Positions 59,801 to 64,000 of a DNA stretch of 64,000 nucleotides are shown piece after piece. Origin of the DNA: Cheiracanthium punctorium (taxonomy: Eukaryota > Arthropoda > Arachnida > Araneae > Cheiracanthiidae). The stretch's first letter is position 1. Each line of letters starts with the position of its first letter. Under the pieces are notes generated by a model. The model had not been told where the DNA came from. It was given only the letters and a program-made list of their open reading frames with translations, and searched no databases. The stretch is taken from NCBI GenBank assembly GCA_038373885.1, contig JAWZYV010017527.1:682001-746000 (forward strand), given 5' to 3'. Made by a program: the position numbers and the translations under genes.

Positions 59801-60677
59801 CAAATCAAGCAGTCATCAAGTCGTATTCAAGCTTGACAGTTCAAATGACTTAAATTTTGCAGAAAAATATTTGCTGACTCATTCCTTTGTAATCTCCAAG
59901 CTTGCTGCAAGTTTAAAATGAATTGAACTGTCAAGCTTGATTTAAGCTTATGTGCTGTCTGGGACAAGAGCCAGAGAAGTTAGTCATTTTATTATGGGGT
60001 CACTAGTAGGCAGATTAATGGTGCTCATTATGAGTGGTCTCCTAATTTTGAACCCATTGCAGATAAGAACTAGTACCTGGGTTGGAACCCCCCCAAAGGT
60101 ATAGTTTAAACACGTAGGACATTGGAGCCATGATAGGTTTTATGTGTAGCAACTCCCTTTACCTTACATGGTCCACAGCTGACTTGGGAAGATTTCATTC
60201 TCCCAACTACTGACCAAATCCGAGCTGCTTCATTTGTGGTGTTCTAATGGGAACTGGGTTTAATGGACTGATCTCCTGCCAGACTCCACGTAAAAATATT
60301 TAAAGGGAGTTTTCCAAATTAATGATTAAAAAGTATAGTTATTAAGATAATAAAAGGATATTCAGTGTGCTGTTCGCTATACCAATGGCTTTCCCTTTGT
60401 GTCTGTCCATGTTAGTGATGGTCATTGCGTTGATAGAACAATTATGGCTTGACAATGCTTTCAAACAGTTTTGACCTCTTTGTTTGTGTTTCAGTACAAA
60501 ATGGAGAGAGATGGTGTGGTCGAGACTCGGGTAGAGCAAAAGATCACTATTCAGAGTGATGGTGATCCCATTGACCACGACAAGGCACTGGCCGAGGCCA
60601 TACAAGAGGCCACCATGATGAACCCAGACATGACTGTAGAGAAAATAGAAATTCAACAGCAGGCCAGTTCTCAGTGA
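26648..60677 (+). CDS. cora: Protein 4.1 / coracle-family FERM protein, 15 coding exons, 1258 aa
   Basis: The coding exons join in frame (3777 nt with stop). Seen: residues 44-323 form a FERM domain with family motifs such as [35 protein letters not shown], and the signature [18 protein letters not shown]-adjacent segment follows (FRYSGRTQ at 344, then [10 protein letters not shown]). Residues 502-1041 are one low-complexity exon. Residues about 1120-1258 are the 4.1 C-terminal domain ([20 protein letters not shown]). Known of the family: the FERM domain binds membrane-protein tails (neurexin IV, glycophorin C type) and anchors septate junctions and the spectrin cortex. I see no clear vertebrate-type spectrin-actin-binding block, as in fly coracle. 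The start is the ATG at 26648, just after an acceptor, because it opens the only frame that leads into FERM. Ortholog symbol is inferred; the 4.1 subfamily is very likely, and the distinction from other 4.1-like paralogs is less certain. Confidence 0.95.
27440..27620. repeat. Diverged interspersed repeat in intron 1
   Basis: ATTGGAATTATGGTGAACTT, CTCCCTTTAACATACATGGT resemble 60120-60180 (CATTGGAGCCATGATAGG, CTCCCTTTACCTTACATGGT). Class unknown. Confidence 0.4.
27841..27945 (+). CDS. cora: 4.1 gene exon 2 (FERM F1)
   Basis: Encodes residues 63-97, including [20 protein letters not shown] and [12 protein letters not shown], the F1 ubiquitin-like core that aligns with vertebrate 4.1 (EEDYFGLA). 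The acceptor is TTTGTTGCAG, the donor AGG|GTGAGT; phase 0 on both sides. The following 1290-bp intron holds a (TG)n tract at about 28984-29004 and otherwise nothing I recognise. Confidence 0.95.
28984..29004. repeat. (TG)n microsatellite
   Basis: About ten TG units in intron 2. Confidence 0.8.
29236..29278 (+). CDS. cora: 4.1 gene exon 3 (FERM F1, 43-nt micro-exon)
   Basis: A 43-nt exon encoding [14 protein letters not shown], the equivalent of TWLDSAKEIKKQV in vertebrate 4.1. Flanked by CTCCCCAG and GTAAGT. It ends in phase 1, and the split codon makes Asn112 with the next exon. It is too short to find as an open reading frame; the homology and phase support it. Confidence 0.93.
29671..29940. 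repeat. Minisatellite, about 67-71-bp unit with inner sub-repeats
   Basis: ATCAATCAATGTTATCAGTA, ATGTAAGTTATCAGTCAATG and GGTTAAGTTATTCAATTATG recur at 67-71-bp spacing in intron 3; shorter GTTATCAGTCAAT sub-units open the array. Confidence 0.8.
30271..30383. repeat. 113-bp direct repeat, copy 1 (intron 3)
   Basis: TCAGAAAATTCAAATTAAC through TATCTTATTCATAACA; about 95% like 31928-32040 on the same strand. The two copies bracket exon 4. Confidence 0.8.
30661..30736 (+). CDS. cora: 4.1 gene exon 4 (FERM F1-F2 junction)
   Basis: Encodes [20 protein letters not shown] and QEDIT, the hallmark F1/F2 linker of 4.1 proteins. Acceptor TTATAATTAG, donor CTAG|GTAAAG; ends phase 2 and splits Arg137. 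Two copies of a 113-bp direct repeat flank it at 30271 and 31928. Confidence 0.95.
31722..31915 (+). repeat. tRNA-derived SINE in intron 4
   Basis: AGTGGCCAAGCGCATAGC (A-box-like) and GGTTCAAACCC (B-box match) lie about 40 bp apart, then CTAGCCATTTGGAGTTTTTC and TTTTCTCCAAAAC, the tail order of the SINE at 5960 and 22915. Confidence 0.6.
31928..32040. repeat. 113-bp direct repeat, copy 2 (intron 4)
   Basis: Partner of 30271-30383; same orientation, directly after the SINE. Confidence 0.8.
32880..32924 (+). CDS. cora: 4.1 gene exon 5 (FERM F2, 45-nt micro-exon)
   Basis: Encodes [15 protein letters not shown] plus two bases of Lys152, matching YYLCLQLRQDIVAG of vertebrate 4.1. Acceptor TTCAACAG, donor GTAAGT. 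The following 814-bp intron holds nothing I recognise. Confidence 0.94.
33739..33912 (+). CDS. cora: 4.1 gene exon 6 (FERM F2)
   Basis: Encodes residues 152-209 with [49 protein letters not shown]: the acyl-CoA-binding-like F2 lobe, nearly colinear with vertebrate 4.1. Acceptor TTTTTCAACAG, donor AA|GTAAGT; both ends phase 2. The open frame extends upstream into the intron, but that part is unrelated. Confidence 0.96.
34142..34302. mobile_element. pogo/Tigger-like MITE in intron 6
   Basis: CAGTATAACCTTGATACCTC and TGTATTGAGATTATACTG are inverted and flanked by TA. 161 bp. Confidence 0.65.
34739..34764. repeat. Poly(T) tract
   Basis: About 26 T in intron 6, followed by a purine tract. The AT-only palindromic stretch 34990-35115 lies further on. 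Confidence 0.7.
35150..35390 (+). CDS. cora: 4.1 gene exon 7 (FERM F2-F3)
   Basis: Encodes residues 210-290: [50 protein letters not shown], and the F3 (PH/PTB-like) strands ending in [11 protein letters not shown]. In the family the F3 lobe and the F2-F3 cleft hold the binding sites for transmembrane-protein tails. Acceptor TTTTTTCCAG; the donor GAG|GTAATA is acceptable. Ends phase 0. The next intron (818 bp) has a diverged element-like stretch near 35930-36010. Confidence 0.96.
36209..36306 (+). CDS. cora: 4.1 gene exon 8 (FERM F3 C-terminal helix)
   Basis: Encodes [20 protein letters not shown] and [12 protein letters not shown], the FERM C-terminal signature. Acceptor TTTTTTTCAACAG, donor AG|GTGAGT, phase 2. 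The following 995-bp intron holds nothing I recognise apart from T and A runs. Confidence 0.96.
37302..37486 (+). CDS. cora: 4.1 gene exon 9 (FERM-adjacent region)
   Basis: Encodes residues 323-384: [48 protein letters not shown] and RSMDG. This is the FERM-adjacent (FA) segment; in the family it carries Ser/Thr sites that regulate FERM binding, and several such residues are visible here. Acceptor CCTTTTCAG, donor GGTG|GTATGT, ending phase 1. The intron that follows is long (3867 bp) and is where alternative exons would be expected. Confidence 0.95.
38478..38503 (+). other. Possible alternative terminal exon ([12 protein letters not shown])
   Basis: A very good acceptor (GGTTTCTCTTTAG, ends 38477) in intron 9 is followed by a frame which, joined in phase 1 to exon 9, reads E-W-R-N-L-F-R-P then TAA at 38501-38503. 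The stretch is CpG-containing in an AT-rich intron. If used, it would yield a protein of about 392 aa with only the FERM and FERM-adjacent regions. No transcript evidence is available here, so this is a hypothesis. Confidence 0.25.
40562..41154. mobile_element. Large foldback element just before exon 10
   Basis: CCCTAGCAACACAACAATGT at the left and ATCGTTGTGTTGCTTGGG at the right begin arms of about 250-290 bp that stay highly similar (ATGTTGTTTCAATG, GTAGATAATTATC, GAAATTTACG and complements) with a loop near 40815-40860. The right arm has an extra 50 bp or so. The open frames here on both strands follow from the palindrome. Confidence 0.85.
41354..41553 (+). CDS. cora: 4.1 gene exon 10 (linker after FA region)
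   Basis: Encodes residues 385-451, starting [20 protein letters not shown] and ending in the charged run [14 protein letters not shown]. The sequence is Ser/Thr/Pro-rich and probably disordered; SPNER and SGPPTR look like phosphorylation contexts. Acceptor TTCCTCCCCAG; the donor AAG|GTACCA is weak, which fits regulated splicing. A foldback element ends 199 bp upstream and a TIR element begins 43 bp downstream. Confidence 0.9.
41597..41848. mobile_element. TIR element just after exon 10
   Basis: TGAAGGGTCTACGGAAAG and CTTCCCGTGGACCCTTCA are inverted (about 35 bp of similarity), flanked by TA. 252 bp. It begins 43 bp past the exon 10 boundary. Confidence 0.75.
42859..43768. mobile_element. Probable MITE, CAGGGGAGAATG-type ends
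   Basis: TAGGGGAAGATGTTTTACAT at the left and CCAAGGTGCAGCATTCTCCC at the right are diverged inverted ends. Inside are repeated GTACCTTGGAC / GTCCAAGGTAC motifs, as in TTGTACCTTGGACTGGCCCA near 43385. Confidence 0.5.
44197..44346 (+). CDS. cora: 4.1 gene exon 11 (Pro-rich linker)
   Basis: Exactly 50 codons (residues 452-501), phase 0 on both sides, so skipping would keep the frame. It encodes [20 protein letters not shown], a proline cluster [12 protein letters not shown], then [12 protein letters not shown]. Acceptor CCCCCTTGCAG, donor GAG|GTAGTA. It is a natural cassette-exon candidate. Confidence 0.88.
44574..45738 (-). mobile_element. Candidate solo LTR or decayed LTR element in intron 11
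   Basis: On the minus strand it would start TGTAATGTTTTAGTGG and end ACTGGGTCTACA, the TG...CA form of an LTR, followed by ATGGCGTCGTTGCGCC, which could be a primer-binding region. Its base composition differs from the flanks. No gag or pol frame and no second LTR seen; weakly supported. Confidence 0.3.
47579..49198 (+). CDS. cora: 4.1 gene exon 12 (1620 bp; Lys/Glu-rich region)
   Basis: Encodes residues 502-1041, phase 0 on both sides. The first part is Ser/Thr/Pro-rich with [10 protein letters not shown] and the 4.1-like [16 protein letters not shown]. From about residue 681 to 950 (48116-48920) comes a dense Lys/Glu/Ala tract of KEKE type, probably a single charged helix or coiled coil, then a Ser-rich stretch with [15 protein letters not shown]. 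Acceptor AATTATTTAG. The donor GAG|GTTTTT is poor; if it is not used the frame runs on for V-F-M-I to a stop at 49211-49213. The antisense open frame here is a composition artefact. Confidence 0.9.
50975..52029. mobile_element. pogo/Tigger-like element in intron 12
   Basis: CAGTCAAACCTGTATATCTT and GATGACAGGTTTGACTG are inverted ends flanked by TA. Inside, TATCTCGAA motifs occur on both sides of an inserted element. Confidence 0.75.
51074..51560. mobile_element. CAGGG-type MITE nested in the Tigger-like element
   Basis: TAGGGTGTCCACTGGTGA and CATTAGTGGAAACCCTG are inverted (first base C to T). Perfect 6-bp duplication AATTTT on both sides. A related stretch without clear ends is at about 35934-36010. 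Confidence 0.75.
52441..52674 (+). CDS. cora: 4.1 gene exon 13 (Ser/Thr-rich linker)
   Basis: Encodes residues 1042-1119: [20 protein letters not shown], then Thr/Ser-rich sequence and [17 protein letters not shown]. The acceptor is a tandem NAGNAG (GAAGCAG): splicing after 52440 adds one Gln, splicing after 52443 does not; both keep the frame. Donor CAG|GTATTC. Phase 0 on both sides, so it could be skipped. Confidence 0.86.
55585..55914. mobile_element. pogo/Tigger-like MITE inside the Helitron
   Basis: CAGTAGACCCCTTCATAA and TTATAGGGAATCTACTG are inverted and flanked by TA; 330 bp with ACACGG motifs throughout. Confidence 0.75.
56113..56279. mobile_element. hAT-like MITE inside the Helitron
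   Basis: TAGTGGCGTAGCCAAGG and CTGGCTACGTCACTG are inverted; flanks CTTGCGTG and CTTGCGCA match at 6 of 8. 167 bp. Confidence 0.7.
58313..58549 (+). CDS. cora: 4.1 gene exon 14 (start of 4.1 C-terminal domain)
   Basis: Encodes residues 1120-1198: [20 protein letters not shown], a proline run YPVPPPPQF, an acidic patch, and [14 protein letters not shown], which corresponds to the TSETT/TTTQITKTV region at the start of the vertebrate 4.1 CTD. In mammals this domain binds NuMA, dynein-associated or ion-channel partners. Acceptor TTTTTTCTAG, donor ACT|GTGAGT; phase 0. A mobile element ends only 52 bp before the exon. Confidence 0.92.
59044..59963. mobile_element. TIR element with CAAGCTT-rich ends in intron 14
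   Basis: CCCAGACAGCACAACAAATT and AAGCTTATGTGCTGTCTGGG are inverted ends; both subterminal zones are full of AACTTGCATTAAGCTTGA-like motifs in both directions. It contains a tRNA-like segment. Confidence 0.75.
59330..59425 (-). repeat. tRNA-like (SINE-type) segment, minus strand
   Basis: On the minus strand: TTGGCATGGTGGTAAGGACA (A-box-like), CTTGCTTCTCACATCTTAGG in an anticodon-arm position, then CCCGAGATCAATCCCCG (B-box-like). It is too diverged to call a functional tRNA. Confidence 0.45.
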
Positions 60678-60687
60678 TTCTAACTAG
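60495..60687 (+). CDS. cora: 4.1 gene exon 15 (end of CTD; stop at 60675-60677)
   Basis: Encodes residues 1199-1258: [40 protein letters not shown] and the tail [12 protein letters not shown]. This matches the vertebrate CTD core (RIEKRIVITGDADIDHDQAL, HPDMSVTK). The TGA is followed after 10 nt by a strong donor TAG|GTGAGT, so the 3' UTR contains an intron (60688-62931). Confidence 0.95.
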
Positions 60688-60839
60688 GTGAGTCTTTCCC
60701 TCTCACTTCGCTTTTGTTATGCCTTTTTTTTTTTTTTTTTAATTTTATATAATGAAGCATTTACATGTTGGGTAAGCATGTTACACAAAAGCGATTCATA
60801 CATGGTAGAATATTGTTTGTATATAACTAACTAGTTATA

Positions 60840-61394
60840 CAGGGTCTCTACCAGTCAGGGAAGTCGGGAAAATGGAAAATAGTTCAGGAAAATCTAGATA
60901 AAGACTGAAAAATGCTAATAAGAGTATTTATGTTTCAATAGAATGAATGATTCAGATTGTTTGTGGGATGTGTAATGTTCACACATGTTTTCCATTCTTG
61001 TGATGGAAGGTTCAAAACACTATTTGTCTATGACCAGTGATAATACATAGAAATTTTCATTACTATCGCTGTATTTGAACAGATAAAAATTTGTATTTGA
61101 AATTTGGCATCTGCATTTGATATTGTCATCCAGGTATAGCAAGAGTACCACTTGTAGCGCAAACATTGATAAATATTGGTTTAATCTGAACTTACCAGTA
61201 TCCTACTTGAAATTTAAGTGCATTAATAATTATATTAGAGTTGAAAATTTATTTCAAGTAAACTAAAGCAAAATATTTAAATAAAAAGTAGGTGGTGCTG
61301 CGAGAGATCTTCCAAAGTAGAATGATCAGGAAATTTTTTTCAGAAGCTCCCAAAAGTCAGGAAGTTGACTTTCAGAAATTTTGTAGACACCCTG
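60840..61394. mobile_element. CAGGG-type MITE in the 3' UTR intron
   Basis: CAGGGTCTCTACCAGTCAGG and TTTTGTAGACACCCTG are inverted. Flanks TTATA and TTATG match at 4 of 5. Same family as 54686-58260 and 51074-51560. Confidence 0.7.
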
Positions 61395-62931
61395 TTATGG
61401 AATTTGACAAAGACAGTCAGTTAAATTAGAAAAAAAAAAAAAAAAAATTCTCAATTTCTGTAGCCATCTAGTTTAACCAAATAATTTCAGTTTAGTTCAT
61501 AATATTAAATTTACTCAGACGAAATTATTTACTTACTCTGAAATGAGAATATCTTTCTTTTGTTAGTAGAAGAAAGGAGTTTTGCATAGAAAAATTTTTA
61601 AACTCTTTTCCTGTCTTGCAAATAAAATCAACTTTAAACACTTTTAAATCCCACTAATTTTATAAATGTCAATGTTTGTATCTATGTTTATTACTCTTTC
61701 ACGCTGAAACGGTTTGATGGAATTGAATGAAATTTTGAATGACGGTTAGTCCTGGATTAACATATAGGCTACTTTTTATCACGCAAAAAAACCAAACAAA
61801 CATTGTTCCTATAATATACAAAAAAACTATATCAAAAAGAATGCAATTGATTTTTTATTTTACAGAACAGTTGACAGATGGTACAAACTTACACAATATC
61901 CAGTTTTTAATAAATAAATTCATTTTATTGTATGCTATGCCTGAATAAAGAATATACCTGAATAAGTTTATCCTTCTGACATGGATTTATAAGCGATCTT
62001 CAGGCCAAGTACACAAATCCGGAATACAAATTATAAAAATAAGCTTTTGAAACTTTCATTCAGTTCGAATTATGCATTTTTCTGTGCATCTTTTTCCCAT
62101 TCTGTTTCGATTGTAGTAAATCCAGAAAAAGGATGTTAGAAATATCAATTTTAATTTTGTTTAATCACACTCATGAATAATGGTACACTTTCCAACTTAA
62201 TGGAGTAAGGAAAGAAAATAGAGAAGACACATGGATTATGATATGCTTTTAATATATAGCACTTTAGTGAGTATTTAAAATCAGAATGGTTTCAGATTTT
62301 CTTACTTTTTTTTTATAATGGCCAATATATCTAGAAGCTCTTCAGAATTAATATAGGACAAAAATAATTTGTACCTTTTTGGAGGTTTTTATCACTAAAT
62401 CAACTTATTTTTGTAACCAGGGGTGGCCCGACACGGTAAGCAAGGTAAGGGGGCTTTGAACTGGTGTCATTTCGAACTCAAAAACTAAGTAGAGCATAAA
62501 AGGGGGCACCTTTTTTTACATTAGCAGGGGGTGCCACTTACCCTCAGTGCAAAGGAAGCTGGTGAGAAACAGGATTCTCTCCGAACAAGCTTTATTAATA
62601 TGCCGAACCAACTGGTCTTCGGAGGTAGCTAGTCTTTAATAAATGAATCTTTACTTCCACATTTCTGTTTGGTTCCACTGAAGATAGCTTTTCTAGAGGT
62701 TTCATGATCTGAAAAGCCTAACTATTGATCTAGGCCATACAAATATGGTATGTATGGCCAGATGCTAAAAGCTATAGGTAAAATGTTTACAAAATATTCA
62801 AAAGTTATGCGAGTCTTATGTGTGTTTCATCTTTCTGTATAGCAAATGTTTTGGAAAATCTGTGGGAGTTCTTCAAATGTAGGCAAATACTCAAACCTCC
62901 ATATATAAACTTTTTTTCCTCTTTCTTTCAG

Positions 62932-64000
62932 ATTGCTGTGCATTATTGCCACAAAGACTGCTGCTTTGCTATGACTGATAATGGCAGAGAGCATCGCAAT
63001 CTTCAGCATTTCTTCTAAAAGAGTTGGTTTAAGCTTGTCCTTGCTAAAAACAAAAATGGCTTACTGTGATTGGGAACATGTTTTCTTTCACCTTTTGTAC
63101 ATAGACTGATTATTTGTCATTCAACCAAAATGGACGTCATTTTTATAAAATAAGACTATTTTAGATTTTTTTTCTTTTGTCTTAAAAAATGTCTATTACA
63201 ATGTTTATTATTTTAAATTGATTCAAATACAAAATTTATTTGCATTAAGTGTAATTTGACATTTTCCATTTAAAAAATATAAATAACATAAACTGATTAG
63301 TAAAGTTAGAGTATAGATTTAGATTGGTATTTCTGTGATAAATTATAGTGCTTAATTTCACAATATTTCAAAAAATAAGTAACTAGCCTCATTTAACAAA
63401 TGATCAATTTTCTAGACTGAAATATCTTGGCGTAATTTTCTCCCCTTGATAATGTTTTATCCTTTCACTGGAAAAGACTGTTTATCAATTCGAAATGAGA
63501 GGAGGAAACTATATGCTCAGGTATATATGCATTTGCTTCTATGGGTTAGTTGTACTCATAAATTCTGATCTCTTGCTCATTTTATTCTGTCTTTTTTAGC
63601 TATATCAAAATTTGCACCCTTGTGTTTTAATAATCGAATTTTTAAATTCAAAATGATCTCATTTCCATAATTACTCTCACATTTAAGTTTTATATGTAAT
63701 GAACTTGAAATTTTGTCTTTTGCATTAATCATGTTGCCATAAAATGTAGTGTTGACAAGTACAACTATTTGTGGTTTTCCATTCCTCTCTCTCCGTTAAA
63801 TGTAGTTAATGTTCCTTTTTTTTTTTTCTATTAAGAAAAAATACCAAAATTTTGTGCTCCTATTATAGATCATAAAAAAAGATACATAACTTTTTACGAA
63901 TTATTTTTTCTGTAATTGTTACATTTTCGACGTACTTTTAATAGGTTTTGACAGTTCCAGTAAATAAATATATATTTCAGTAGGCTTAAAAAAAGTTAAT
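62932..64000 (+). other. cora: 4.1 gene last exon, 3' UTR (runs to or near window end)
   Basis: A good acceptor (CTCTTTCTTTCAG) ends at 62931 and pairs with the donor at 60688. Nothing here adds coding sequence because the stop lies upstream. The stretch is AT-rich with no element I recognise. A canonical AATAAA lies at 63963-63968; no earlier AATAAA is seen in the exon, so the 3' end is probably near or just past the window edge. Confidence 0.7.
63963..63968 (+). terminator. Candidate polyadenylation signal AATAAA
   Basis: Canonical hexamer in the last exon of the 4.1 gene, with T-rich sequence around it. Cleavage would fall close to the end of the window. Chance AATAAA is common in AT-rich DNA, so it needs 3'-end reads. 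Confidence 0.45.

Noticed and set aside
62418..62560. hAT-like end CAGGGGTGGCCCGACACGG in the 3' UTR intron
   Set aside because: Only one terminus seen, no target duplication, so I do not call an element.

Overview
The window is eukaryotic, AT-rich and intron-rich. One protein-coding gene is recognisable: a plus-strand Protein 4.1 / coracle-family gene whose coding part runs from 26648 to 60677 in 15 exons. The 15 exons join in frame to a 1258-residue protein: an N-terminal FERM domain, a FERM-adjacent region, a long low-complexity Lys/Glu-rich middle carried by one 1620-bp exon, and a conserved 4.1 C-terminal domain. The first coding exon starts with a splice acceptor, so the promoter and at least one 5' UTR exon lie upstream. 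A 3' UTR intron follows the stop codon by only 10 nt, and the last exon starts at 62932. The long introns, many A/T and G/C homopolymer runs, dense small DNA transposons and the coracle-like sequence suggest an arthropod, quite possibly a spider or other chelicerate. The taxon is inference.

Region 1-26632 has no convincing gene. It is a patchwork of mobile-element debris: a minus-strand Helitron carrying a 157-bp tandem array (273-1574), hairpin and inverted-repeat elements (2967-3141, 3211-3495, 9179-9871), two complete or nearly complete piggyBac-type MITEs and one partial copy with palindromic cores (5359-5851, 16974-17210, 26001-26553), a Tc1-like element (10187-11733) interrupted by a 0.8-kb unit that recurs at 11904-12716, tRNA-derived SINEs, and several hAT-like elements with target-site duplications, some nested in each other.

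Region 26633-64000 is the 4.1 gene. Exons 1-9 encode the FERM and FERM-adjacent regions (residues 44 to about 385) and match vertebrate 4.1 proteins closely enough to fix every splice junction and phase. Exons 10-13 encode the divergent middle, and exons 14-15 the C-terminal domain. Introns are 0.8-5.6 kb and hold more elements, including a three-level nest in intron 13 (a hAT-like and a pogo-like element inside a Helitron inside a CAGGG-type element) and a large foldback just before exon 10.

The product is expected to be a cortical adaptor linking membrane proteins such as neurexin IV or glycophorin-type tails to the cytoskeleton at septate junctions. I saw no clear undescribed system. The most checkable leads are a possible short alternative terminal exon (38478-38503), the weak exon 12 donor, the duplicated 84-residue ORF, and the nested elements close to splice sites.
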